From Thermoguttaceae bacterium (GTDB lineage: Bacteria > Planctomycetota > Planctomycetia > Pirellulales > Thermoguttaceae), in the NCBI GenBank assembly GCA_017407125.1, contig JAFQXE010000028.1, forward strand, positions 1 through 64,000: a stretch of DNA of 64,000 nucleotides, read 5' to 3'. Of the stretch, positions 1 through 9,500 are shown in pieces (positions within the stretch are counted from its first letter, which is position 1; each line of letters begins with the position of its first letter). Made by a program: the position numbers and the translations under genes. Under the pieces are notes generated by a model that made no database searches, was not told the origin of the DNA, and worked only from the letters and a program-made list of their open reading frames with translations.

Positions 1-1206
1 AGACGGCGCCGGGTCGTTGGGACCTCTGCCGCATTCCGGGAACGGGCTTTCGCGAGTAATCCATTCCAAACCGTCCGGGTAGTTCATGCCTTTGGTCGGG
101 TCGATGTACCCAATCGTGCCGTCAAACCAGTGGTGATGCCCAACGGCGGTAAAAATGATTTTCTTGGAATCCGGAATGGCGCGGGCTTCGGTTAAGACGT
201 CCGGCCAGATGGACTGGTTGCCCCAGAACGCTTGCGGGTTCGTGCCGTCCGGGTTCATCGTCCAGAGAGACTGAACGCGCCACAACCCTTTGTCGGTGTA
301 TTCCCATCGGGTGAAAATAACGCGGCCGTCGGGCAGCATGCAGGGATTGTATTCCGGCTCGCCGTTGGCGGAAATGACGTAGATGTTTTTGCCGTCGGAA
401 TCGCAGCGGGACATCGCAAAGGCGTGCGTCATGGGCATGCAGCGAACGTAGCTGCCCTGTCGGGACGACGCAAAGACGATATGCCCGTCGGGCGTGTAGA
501 CCGGGTCGAGGTCGTCGTAGTCGCCCCGAGTCAGCTGACGCAGATTAGTTCCGTCTGCGTTGACCTTGTACAGGTGGAACGACTTCTCCCCAACGGGTTT
601 GTAACAGAACAAAATCTCTTTCCCGTCGAACGACAAGTCCGGTTTCCAGAACGCGCCCTTGAGATCCGGTACGACGTCCAGCTTGACGTCGCGGGGGTTC
701 AAGCCGATTAGGAGCATCTTCCCGCCGTCAGAAGCCATGAACCCGTTGCGGTGCCGGGCTTCGTGCGCCCATTCGTTGGTCGTGTCGCCCGCCTTTCCTT
801 TCGGATACGGGTTTTGAACCATCAAGATGGTATCGAAGTCCAGCAGCGGGTTGGCGAACATGATTTCCCGCTTGACCTTTCGGACTTCCAAATACAGCGC
901 TCTGAAATCCTTCTCGCCCTCGGCGTCGAGCTTCTTTTGCAACTCATCCAGCTTGGCGATTTGAGCGGAGAAATCGAGGTCTTCCGCCAGGTCGGCGATG
1001 CGTTCAGCCGCCTCTTTCGCCCATTTGATTTCGTTGGCGACTTTGGCGGCGTCGAACGTGAAGTCCGCCTGAAACGACCAGTCGTAAATGAGGTCGTTTT
1101 GTCCTTTGGGCGACAGTTTTTCAAACGGGATAAATCCCGCAGCGCTGGCAATCGAGCAAACGCCAACGAGAACCATCGCAACAACCGCAAACATAAAACG
1201 TTTCAT
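1..1206 (-). CDS. Secreted PD40/TolB-like beta-propeller protein, partial (3' end outside window)
   Basis: An open frame of 402 codons runs off the left edge. It starts with ATG at 1206 behind a good ribosome site (GGGAGG, about 7 nt upstream) and an N-terminal signal peptide (MKRFMFAVVAMVLVGVCSIASA). A helical stretch (residues about 35-125) is followed by repeated PD40-type blades: KPDLSFDGKEILF, DPVYTPDGHIVFASSRQG, NPCMLPDGRVIFTRWEYTD and NPDGTN. The order of these and the RVQSLWTMNPDGTNPQ segment resemble the planctomycete family related to the hydrazine synthase alpha subunit middle domain. That relation is from memory of the family and does not imply hydrazine synthesis. It is probably periplasmic or surface exposed. 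Any haem motif or C-terminal domain would lie outside the window. Confidence 0.85.
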   Translation of the reverse strand, partial: MKRFMFAVVAMVLVGVCSIASAAGFIPFEKLSPKGQNDLIYDWSFQADFTFDAAKVANEIKWAKEAAERIADLAEDLDFSAQIAKLDELQKKLDAEGEKDFRALYLEVRKVKREIMFANPLLDFDTILMVQNPYPKGKAGDTTNEWAHEARHRNGFMASDGGKMLLIGLNPRDVKLDVVPDLKGAFWKPDLSFDGKEILFCYKPVGEKSFHLYKVNADGTNLRQLTRGDYDDLDPVYTPDGHIVFASSRQGSYVRCMPMTHAFAMSRCDSDGKNIYVISANGEPEYNPCMLPDGRVIFTRWEYTDKGLWRVQSLWTMNPDGTNPQAFWGNQSIWPDVLTEARAIPDSKKIIFTAVGHHHWFDGTIGYIDPTKGMNYPDGLEWITRESPFPECGRGPNDPAPS

Positions 1207-1263
1207 CGTTAATCCTCCCAACGGGTTATAATATTCGATTATATTTTTAATATACTGAATATA

Positions 1264-1291
1264 ATTATAACCGCTCGCGAGTTAATTACAA
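1264..1291 (-). promoter_or_regulatory. Promoter of the PD40 protein gene
   Basis: On the minus strand TTGTAA, a 16-nt spacer and TATAAT lie about 60 nt upstream of the ATG at 1206. The spacer contains the palindrome CTCGCGAG. Confidence 0.55.
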
Positions 1292-1340
1292 CCCCGAAAG
1301 AGGAAAAATAAAAAAATCTCCAAAAATGCTTGAAAATTGC

Positions 1341-1369
1341 TTGTATAGAATTCTAAAAAGAGCTATAAT
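1341..1369 (+). promoter_or_regulatory. Promoter of the ankyrin protein gene
   Basis: TTGTAT, a 17-nt spacer and a perfect TATAAT (1364-1369) sit about 40 nt upstream of the ATG at 1408. No clear Shine-Dalgarno follows. Confidence 0.5.
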
Positions 1370-1407
1370 AGCGCAAAATATCCAATTATTCATAATAGAA
1401 AAAGACG

Positions 1408-3318
1408 ATGAAACCACGATTTGATATACCGGATTGCAGCTATTTCGAAGACATGTTCCAAAACGGGAACTTTGACTTTTCCTGTTTTCGCAAGGGAGCC
1501 AATCTTCTTCACTACATCGTTTGGACGGGCGCTGTGTCCAACGTTAAAACGCTTTTGAACGCTGGGGCGGACGTCGCTGTAAAAAGCGTCGACGGCAGCT
1601 CCGCTTTGCATTTTGCTGCGATGAGCGGTTCCCTCGAGCTTGTCCAATGGCTGGCGGAACAAGGTCTTGACGTCAAAGCCCAAAACTACCTCGGCAATAC
1701 GGTTTTGCATTACGCCGCCGAAAGCGGTTCGTTTGAATTGGTTGAATATCTGGTCAACCGCGGCGCAGACGTCAACGCCAAAAACAAAAACGGGAAAACT
1801 GTCTTGCACTCTGCCGCTCAAGGCGGATCGGCAGACGCGGTTCAACTTCTGTCACAGCGCGGCGCAGACCTCAACGCAAAAGACAATTTCGGGAAATCCG
1901 TCGCGCATTACGTTATTGACGGCAGCGTGTTTGGAGCGGCTCAATGGCTGGCAGCTAACGGCGCAGACTTCAACGCCAAAGACAATCTGGGCAAATCCGT
2001 TTTGAATTATGCCGCAGAAAAACGGAAATGGGGCTGGGTGGTGTGGCTGGTCGAGCACAGCGCAGACGGCTATCAAAATATCAGAGGCGGAATGAATATT
2101 TTGCATTGCGCCGCCGATGCCAATCAATGGGATGTTGTCAAACGGCTGATAAATTACGGATTGAACGTCAACTCTACAGACGACAAGGGGAAAACTGTCT
2201 TGTTGTACGCCGCTGAAAATGACGCATGGGACGTTGTCCAATGGCTGGTTGAAAACGAAGCGGACATCAACGAAACAGATAAACGTGGAAACAGCGTCCT
2301 GCTATATGCAGTCAAAAACGACAAAAGCCATACCGAGGCGGAGCGTGACGAATCCGCCTCGCGCGAAAGCCGCATAATGGAATTGATTCAAAAGCTCAAT
2401 GATCTGGGAGCGGACATCCCTCAAAATGGAGGAGCCCCATTGATTGAAGCCGCGAAAAACAATTATTGGGAATTGGCGCAATGGCTGATAAAAAACGGCG
2501 CGGACGTCAAAGCAAAAGATTGTTACGAACGCTCAATTTTGCATTACGCTGCCAGAAGCGGGCGTCTGGATTTGGTTCAATGGCTCGTCGAACAAGGCGC
2601 GGACGTCAACGCGAAAAACATGTTCGAGCTGTCCGTTATGCATGAAGCCGCCGGAAGCGGTTGTCTGGAACTGGTTGAGTGGCTTGCAGAGCAAGGCGTG
2701 AAAATCAACGATAAAGATACGTTTGGGCGTCCAATATTGTTTGAAGCCGCCAGAAGCGGCAATCTGAAACTGGTTGAGTGGCTGGTTGAAAAAGGCGCAA
2801 ACGTCAATTCACGTATCAGCTGGGGAAAGTCGGTTATGAATTTTGCCGCGCAAAGCGGCAATTTGAAGCTGGTTCAATGGCTGGCGGCACGGTATTCAAA
2901 ATTCAACGTGAAAACAGAGCAGGGCGTCTCTATCTTGTTTGACGCCGCCACGAGCGGCTCTTTGGAACTGGTTCAATGGCTGGCGGAGATCGGCGCGGAC
3001 GTCAAAGCAACCGACAAGAGCAAAAGAACCGCCTTGCACTTTGCGGTTCTAAGCAAAAATCCGGAACTGGCAGAATGGTTGATTGAAAAAGGGGTTAACG
3101 TCAACGCCGCTGACATTTACAAAAGAACCGCCTTGCATTCGGCTGCTCTAAACAGCTCTTTAGAAATGGTTAAATTGCTGGTGAAAAAAGGCGCAGATGT
3201 CAACGCAAGAGACTCAAACGACATTCACGGACTTACGCCCTTGCATTACGCTCTTCAAAAAGGCAATCAGGAAATGGCAGCGTGGCTCAAAGAGCAGGGC
3301 GCAGCTGCAGATTTTTAG
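1408..3318 (+). CDS. Ankyrin repeat protein (about 18 repeats), no signal peptide
   Basis: The 636-residue protein is almost wholly made of 33-residue ankyrin repeats. I count 18, each with the (T/S)xLHxAA...G...LVxWLxxxGADVNAK pattern. Repeat 9 (around residue 300) carries an insertion of about 15 charged residues. The N-terminal cap (FEDMFQNGNFDF, GANLLHYIVWTG, VKTLL) closely matches the cap of the second ankyrin protein at 46.9 kb, which has a signal peptide and a membrane anchor that this one lacks. Ankyrin repeats bind other proteins; the partner cannot be read from sequence. A palindromic element follows directly after the stop. The gene is probably a free-standing transcription unit. 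Confidence 0.93.
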   Translation: MKPRFDIPDCSYFEDMFQNGNFDFSCFRKGANLLHYIVWTGAVSNVKTLLNAGADVAVKSVDGSSALHFAAMSGSLELVQWLAEQGLDVKAQNYLGNTVLHYAAESGSFELVEYLVNRGADVNAKNKNGKTVLHSAAQGGSADAVQLLSQRGADLNAKDNFGKSVAHYVIDGSVFGAAQWLAANGADFNAKDNLGKSVLNYAAEKRKWGWVVWLVEHSADGYQNIRGGMNILHCAADANQWDVVKRLINYGLNVNSTDDKGKTVLLYAAENDAWDVVQWLVENEADINETDKRGNSVLLYAVKNDKSHTEAERDESASRESRIMELIQKLNDLGADIPQNGGAPLIEAAKNNYWELAQWLIKNGADVKAKDCYERSILHYAARSGRLDLVQWLVEQGADVNAKNMFELSVMHEAAGSGCLELVEWLAEQGVKINDKDTFGRPILFEAARSGNLKLVEWLVEKGANVNSRISWGKSVMNFAAQSGNLKLVQWLAARYSKFNVKTEQGVSILFDAATSGSLELVQWLAEIGADVKATDKSKRTALHFAVLSKNPELAEWLIEKGVNVNAADIYKRTALHSAALNSSLEMVKLLVKKGADVNARDSNDIHGLTPLHYALQKGNQEMAAWLKEQGAAADF

Positions 3319-3353
3319 CGCTGCGTTCGCTTATGCGAAACTCCTTACTCCTC

Positions 3354-3447
3354 CCGTGGGTTAAAACCCACGGCTATTAATATTGAACAGCAACTCGGTT
3401 CCAGCGGAAGCGTAACTTCATTCGCTTCGCTCATTCCGTTACAGCCT
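3354..3447. repeat. Dispersed palindromic element, copy R1
   Basis: It starts with the inverted repeat CCGTGGGTT-AA-AACCCACGG (3354-3373) and continues for about 75 bp. Those 75 bp match, in reverse orientation, the element at 45990-46087, including CTATTAA, GCGTAA and TTCGCTCG-like words. A shorter relative lies at 48034-48087. All three copies lie beside ankyrin genes. Confidence 0.65.
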
Positions 3448-3448
3448 T

Positions 3449-5254
3449 TCAATTCTTTTGTTTTCGCCAGTACAGCAATCCCGCAGCGCCGAGAATCAGC
3501 AACGCCCACGTTGACGGTTCTGGAACGGCGAGGGGAATATCATCCTCCATTGGATCAACCTTGGAGTCCGGATGGACGCCCAAATATTGGATTCCTGCGA
3601 GTTCGTCATAGTTGGACAGCGTAAAGTTCTGCGAAAAAAACGTTGTTTTCGTCCAATCGACTTTAGGCATTTTGACGCCGATCTTGTCGTTTTCTTCCGG
3701 ATCATAGCCAGAAGTCGTATCCAGGATAAACTCCACAATCGACCCTTCCTGGAACGTTGACGTTCCGGAAACAAACAGCTGATCGTTAAGACTTGCGTTC
3801 GCTCCGCCAATTTCCATCAGTAAAGCGTCGCCGTCGTGAAGAATGAAATCGCCTTCAATGTCAAGCGCGCCAATGGAATTTCCTGGCGAAAAAACCGCCG
3901 TTTCATCCAGATCAATGGTATCGCTTCCAATTTGAAGAGTTCCTTCAAAATAACCCTTCATATCCAAACGACCAGAAGAAATGACAAAGCTTTCCGCGCC
4001 GACAAGACCTTCAGCCGCGGCGGCAATCTTCAGCGCTCCGTTTCCGGTCTTAACAATAGTCCCTTGCCCTTCGATTTTTGAATATTCGGCGGGATCTTCG
4101 GTCATGAATATTGATTTCGTCATTCCTTCAGGAATATTAAAAATCAGGGTTCCTGGATTGTTATTTTCGTTATTAACTGTAATCAAACCAATTGGTTCAG
4201 CGCCCAGGTCCGGGTTGTCGTAAAGCAGTTCAACGGTAACGCCTTCGTTAACAATCAGCTGACCAACTCCGGTAAACTGACCGTAAGAGTCGTCTCCGTC
4301 ATAGTTTCGAAATCTCTGGTTAGCCAAAGCATATATAAAACCCTCATTGAGAACATGATTGGCATTGTACAAGGCATTTTCTCCGGTTATAAACAGGTGC
4401 GTTTGATAGTCGTAGAAATCATGTTCCTCGTGCGGGTCGTCAATATGAACATGCGTTCCGGATTCGACACAGACTTTGCCGCTAAAATCGTTCTCGGAAC
4501 TCATTAAATAAATTTCGGCAACGTGATTATCGCGAGATTTTCCCGCTTCAAACTCCAGCATGCCGTCGCCATGAATTGAACTGTAAATATTAAAAATACG
4601 TAAATCGGTATTTTTATCCTCTGCCACATTTCGAAACCTTAAATCGCCCTCAACCGTAACAGAACCGTGCAGGTTAATGGTAGAATTCGTCTCTCCCTGG
4701 AAAATTTCTCCGCGACCGACATAAAGATCGTCAACCGTAATGTTGCCTTCATTTGGTCTTCTCGCCTGGGTTTTCAAATGCAATACGCCATAAACGCCGT
4801 CGCCGTAGTTATTCAAATCTACAGTTCCAGCGTCCACGTCCACCTTGTAGCCAATATAAAGTTTGTTGGTGTGGCTGCCAGCATCATAATAATACCCAAA
4901 AGTCGTGTCATATTTATTATCTTTATTGGGTCTATGAGGTCGCAAATGAAAAGTGTTGCCAACAACAAAAATTGAGTTGGTAATTTCCGAGGGACGAACG
5001 CTCAGAGAATCAGATCCATTCGCCTCATACCAAAAATCTTTCTCATTCCAGTAATGCGAAATCTCTTGATTCTGCTTCAAATAATAAATTTTCGGCGTCT
5101 GTGACTCTTGCTGCTCCTGCGCGCTGACGACAGACGAAAGCAACGCCGTCAGCAACGCGAACAAAACAGGCAAGACGATCTTCGTCAGCGTTCGACAGAC
5201 TTTGCCGCAGTTCGCAGGAACCGGCAAAGCATTAGTATTCAAAAATTTCTTCAT
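3449..5254 (-). CDS. PEP-CTERM surface protein with autotransporter-like beta module
   Basis: The ATG at 5254 gives 601 residues; an upstream TTG in frame is less likely. A long signal region (hydrophobic core VLPVLFALLTALLSSVVSA) is followed by a beta-rich body. Near the C-terminus comes a module shared with the other surface proteins here: SGRLDMKGYFEGTLQIG, FSPGNSIGALDIEGDF, LLMEIGG and DQLFVSG. The protein ends with VPEPSTWALLILGAAGLLYWRKQKN, a textbook PEP-CTERM sorting signal (PEP box, hydrophobic helix, basic tail). Such proteins are normally processed by an exosortase; none is encoded in this window. Expected location is the outer surface or extracellular matrix. The exact role is unknown. 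Confidence 0.9.
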   Translation of the reverse strand: MKKFLNTNALPVPANCGKVCRTLTKIVLPVLFALLTALLSSVVSAQEQQESQTPKIYYLKQNQEISHYWNEKDFWYEANGSDSLSVRPSEITNSIFVVGNTFHLRPHRPNKDNKYDTTFGYYYDAGSHTNKLYIGYKVDVDAGTVDLNNYGDGVYGVLHLKTQARRPNEGNITVDDLYVGRGEIFQGETNSTINLHGSVTVEGDLRFRNVAEDKNTDLRIFNIYSSIHGDGMLEFEAGKSRDNHVAEIYLMSSENDFSGKVCVESGTHVHIDDPHEEHDFYDYQTHLFITGENALYNANHVLNEGFIYALANQRFRNYDGDDSYGQFTGVGQLIVNEGVTVELLYDNPDLGAEPIGLITVNNENNNPGTLIFNIPEGMTKSIFMTEDPAEYSKIEGQGTIVKTGNGALKIAAAAEGLVGAESFVISSGRLDMKGYFEGTLQIGSDTIDLDETAVFSPGNSIGALDIEGDFILHDGDALLMEIGGANASLNDQLFVSGTSTFQEGSIVEFILDTTSGYDPEENDKIGVKMPKVDWTKTTFFSQNFTLSNYDELAGIQYLGVHPDSKVDPMEDDIPLAVPEPSTWALLILGAAGLLYWRKQKN

Positions 5255-5543
5255 GATATCGACTGATTTTTTAATTTTTAACAATGAAAACTATAACTAA
5301 CGCAGATAAATGCATTTGTTATATAGACGAAATTTGAAGTCAAACTGTTTCAGCTTTTTTAAAAAATTTTTATAAAAAACTGTTGAACTGTTCGAGAACG
5401 CTTTTTTTGACGGTTATAGCCAAAAAAACTACGTTCTGCTCTTCAAATACTCAAACGATTACGAAAACGGAAACGCTTTTGTTCGTTTGAAATTAATCCC
5501 CAAAATTACCGAAAAAATTTAACCTTACATTAGTTGTCACATT

Positions 5544-5630
5544 TTAAATACCGTGCAAAAAACACAGCGACGACGACAAATGAAACGTCAAAAAATCTTT
5601 TTCGGACAGGGGGAAACAACAGTAGATCAT
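5544..5630 (-). CDS. Possible 28-residue small ORF with a perfect ribosome site
   Basis: On the minus strand AAAGGAGG stands 7 nt before an ATG at 5630, the strongest Shine-Dalgarno in this part of the window. The frame reads MIYCCFPLSEKDF and ends after 28 residues at TAA (5544). It is preceded by a stable hairpin (5667-5735) and lies about 290 nt upstream of the start of the PEP-CTERM gene at 5254. It could be a leader peptide, a small Cys-rich protein, or chance. Its codon content is not informative at this length. Confidence 0.35.
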   Translation of the reverse strand: MIYCCFPLSEKDFLTFHLSSSLCFLHGI

Positions 5631-6339
5631 AAAAATTCCTCCTTTCTTTACTGGGGTTGCAACTGACGCAAACAAATTTCATTATTCATCAACTTTCCAA
5701 CCGGGTGTCTGTTGAATAACGAATTTGTTAAAAACAAATCTTTCTGAAAACCGCGTTAGCGATTCTTCAATAGATTGCCTGAAGATAATTAAACGCCTAG
5801 ACGGATAACAATCCGTCTAATCAAATTGTCGCTAATAAAACATGCGCTAATTAATCCTCAAACAACTTAAGGCAGGGGTCTTTGCAATATTGCTTGTACA
5901 CGTAAACCAATGCCCTTAAAACTGCAAGCAATATTGTTACGACGCGTGGTGGTAATAACAATGTTCCCGACCAATTGGGGAATTACTTCAAAAAAACCTG
6001 AAAATCTTATTCGACCTTCAATTGATAAAAAATTATCTAATTATTAGATAAAATATTATCTATTCGAAAGCAAATAAAGAATAATCGGAATTACCCTCAA
6101 ATTTTTACTTCATTATACACGGGACATAATTCCTGTCAAGCGAAATTTTGTAAAAATTGGGTAAAACCCCGAAAATTCTTGAAAATTTTTAATGAAAAAT
6201 GATAATTGTTTCCAAATATGGCGTAAAAACGTCAATTTTACTCGAAAAAAGAGCGAAACAACAGAGTTTATTGTACTTTTTGTTTTTTTATTGTGTTATT
6301 TATGCAATTCTGAGGCAAAACGACGAAAGAAAGAGTTTT

Positions 6340-6424
6340 ATTTGCTGGGAGTTTGCTGGGAGTTTGCTGGGAATATCAGCTTTTCTCCCAGAAGCCTCCC
6401 AGCAGTTCCCAGAAGCCTCCCAGC
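6340..6424. repeat. Tandem and inverted GCTGGGA/TCCCAGC repeat upstream of the RND gene
   Basis: Three tandem copies of GTTTGCTGGGA (6341-6372) are followed by two copies of TCCCAGAAGCCTCCCAGC (6386-6403 and 6407-6424). The two blocks are complementary (GCTGGGA with TCCCAGC), so the region can fold into alternative hairpins. It ends about 120 nt before the ATG at 6545. Confidence 0.75.
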
Positions 6425-6544
6425 TTAATTCCCCATGACCTTCTGTTCAGCCCCCATTGCACGGAATATTATTTTGCTGTAAAATACAAAATATATAAAC
6501 GGTGTATATGCGCTTTGCCCGCCAATTTTCCCCTGCATTTCAAT

Positions 6545-9500
6545 ATGAATATAATCAAATTTGCTATAGACAACCCGGTTAAAGTCTGCGTCGGCGTGAT
6601 TTTAACCGTGCTTTTCGGGACGATTTGCCTGACGCTGGTTCCGATTCAGCTCATGCCCAACGTTGACCGCCCGATGGTAACTGTTACAACTCGATGGGTC
6701 GGACGCTCTCCGGAAGAAGTGGAACTCTCTATTATTATGGAGCAGGAAAAGCGGCTCAAGACGCTGCAGGGGCTGTACGAAATGCGGTCGGTCGCGTCGC
6801 TGGGACAGGCGCAGATCACGCTGGAATTCAACGTCGGATTCAACATGTCGCGCGCCGTTCAGGAAGCGTCCAACCGTTTGAACGAAGTCCCGTCGTACCC
6901 GGAAGACGTCGACAAGCCGGTTATTCGTCTTTCCAGCGCGGAAACCGACGAGCCGGTCGTCATGTTTGAAATGTACACGACCGCCAACGACCCGCACTTT
7001 GACATCTCGGAGTTCTACAACTACGCTGACCGCTATATTAAGCCGGCGCTGGAGAACATCAAAGGCGTTTCGGAAGTAACCATTCACGGCGGACGAGAGC
7101 AGGAGGTTCAGATTCGATTCAACCCGGAAACGCTGGCGCGGGCGGGCATTACGATTGACCAGATGCAATCGGCGCTGCGGTCGGACAACGTCAACGAGTC
7201 CGCCGGGGACGTCAGCAGCGGGCGCCTTGACGTCCGAATGCGCGTTCTGGGGCGATTCGACAACCTCGAGCCGATTCGTCAGACGGTTATCAAGTACGAC
7301 GACGGGATTCCCATTCGCGTTCAAGACGTTGCGGAAGTCTATCTGACGGTCAAAAAGCGAACAGCGTTTTCCCAGTTCCGAGGTCAGCCGTGCATGGGCT
7401 TGCAGGTTCTGCGAGAGTCCGACGCCAACGTCCTGGAAGTAACCCGCGCCGTCAAAAAGCGCATGGACGAGCTTCAAGCCGAGGGCGGACTGATGCGAAT
7501 GTACAAGAACGACCGCTATAAAATTCGAGCGTCCATGCTTTACGACGACGGTACGTATATCGAACAGGCGATTGCCCTGGTTCGCGACAACATGTTCACC
7601 GGCGGCATTCTCGCGATGCTGGTTTTGCTGTTCTTCCTGCGGTCTGTTCGCCCGACGCTGATTATTTCGCTGGCGATTCCCATTTCCATTTTCGGGACGT
7701 TTATCGTTATCCAAATGACGGGCAAGACGATCAACGTCATTTCGCTGGCGGGATTGACGTTTGCCATTGGAATGGTTATTGACAACTCGATTGTCGTTCT
7801 GGAAAACATCGACCGGCACCTTCACATGGGCAAGACGCCGCGTCAGGCGGCTTACGACGGGACGACGGAAGTCTGGGGAGCGATTCTGTCCTCAACGCTG
7901 ACGACCGTTGCGGTCTTTGCGCCCGTGCTGACCATTCAGGAAGAAAGCGGCATGATCTTTGCCGACATTGCCATCGCGATTTCCGGGGCGATTATTCTGT
8001 CGCTGTTCGTCTCGATTTTCGTCATTCCGCCGTGCTGCGCTGTGATTTTGAAACCAACTTCGGATAAGACAAACCCGGTCGTCAAGGCGGCGAAATCCCT
8101 CTTTGGGCTCGCTCCGCTGGGCGCGTGGCTGACGAATAAATTCTCGTCGCTGACCTACGCGCTGATGGAACGCTCTCTTGCAAGCGCATGGACGCGAATC
8201 GTTCTCGTCGCCGGGCTGACCCTGGCGTCACTGTGGGCGTCGATGTCTCTCATGCCGCCTGCCAGCTATCTGCCGCAGGGCAACAAAAACATGGTCAACG
8301 GCATGATGAACACTCCCCCGGGGTACTCGCTGTCACAGAACTACATCCTCGGCAGATACATCATGGAAAAGATTCGTCCGTTCTGGGAAGCCGAGACTTA
8401 CGAGGAAACGGACAAAATCCTCAAGGAACATCCCATCTACGACTTCAAAACCGGAGAACAGATCAAACGCGTCCCGCCGGTCAAAGACTTCTTTATAGTT
8501 ATTTCGCCTACCAACACTTTTATGATGTCGACCAGCAAAGACCAGGATCATCCAGCGCTGCTCCTGCCGCTGCTCAACGACGCCATGAACGACATTCCCG
8601 GCGCGTTCGGCTCCGCCATGCAACGGCCCGTCTTCGGCAGAGGCATGGGTTCCAACCAAATCAGCATTGAAGTCATCGGACCGAACATGGATCGTCTGCG
8701 CTATTCCGCCGCCAACCTCCAGAAAAAGCTGGAAGAGAAGTACACCAAAGCTGGCGTGAGAACCCAGCCCAACAACTACGTTTTATGCGGTCCGGAACTG
8801 CAGCTGAAAATCAACCAGATTCGCGCCAAGGAACTGGGGATTTCCTCGCAGACGCTTGCCAACATCGGGCGCGCGATGGTTGAAGGACTTATGTGCGGCG
8901 ACTTCGACAACGAGGGCGACAACATCGACATTACCCTCATCCGCGACCCCGACTTACCGCTTGACCCGGACTCCATCGGCGCGATTCCTATTTATATTAA
9001 GGACTCCGACGGCGTGGGGAAGGTCTTGCCGTTCTCCCAAATTACAGACTTCGTTCCCGCTGAGGCGTCTCAGCAAATTCGGCGTCTGGCTCAGGAAAGA
9101 AACGTAACCCTTCGAGTCTTCCCGCCGCAGGAAGTAGCGCTGGAACAGGCTCTGGCGGACATCGACCAGATTGTCAAGCAGTGCCGAATGGAAGGCGGAA
9201 TCGCGCCGGACGTCATTATTCGCCCGTCGGGAAGCGCCGATAAACTCGCCCAGACCCGGGAAGCCATGATCGGCAAATGGACGGGATTCAACTGGGAATC
9301 GTTCTTCTCGATTCTAACCGGACGTTTTGCGCTGTCCTTATTAATTACGTATCTGCTCATGGCGGCTCTGTTTGAGAACTGGGTTTATCCGTTTGTCATT
9401 CTTTTCAGCGTCCCGCTGGCGCTGGCAGGCGGGTTCATGGGCTTGGCGTGGATGCACTGGCGCATTCCGACTCAGCAAATGGACACGCTCTCCATGCTGG

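Larger units (their letters stand above)
5255..6544. other. AT-rich intergenic region with several hairpins between divergent genes
   Basis: These 1.29 kb separate the PEP-CTERM gene (minus) from the RND pump gene (plus). Inverted repeats seen are TAGACGGAT-4-ATCCGTCTA (5798-5819), a 12-bp stem with 28-nt loop (5885-5896 with 5925-5936), TTATCTAA-TTA-TTAGATAA (6033-6051), and an imperfect 15-bp stem around 5667-5735. The last lies just upstream, on the minus strand, of a small ORF. The stretch may be a long regulatory leader or carry a small RNA. I recognise no known RNA family in it. Confidence 0.5.

Noticed and set aside
6353..6544. N-terminal extension of the RND protein from an upstream TTG
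   Set aside because: The added 64 residues are encoded by the tandem repeat and AT-rich leader and do not resemble RND N-termini.
6602..7825. 407-codon open frame antisense to the RND pump gene
   Set aside because: Its composition (Asn, Arg, Val, Gln) is that of a reverse-complement shadow, with no family similarity.
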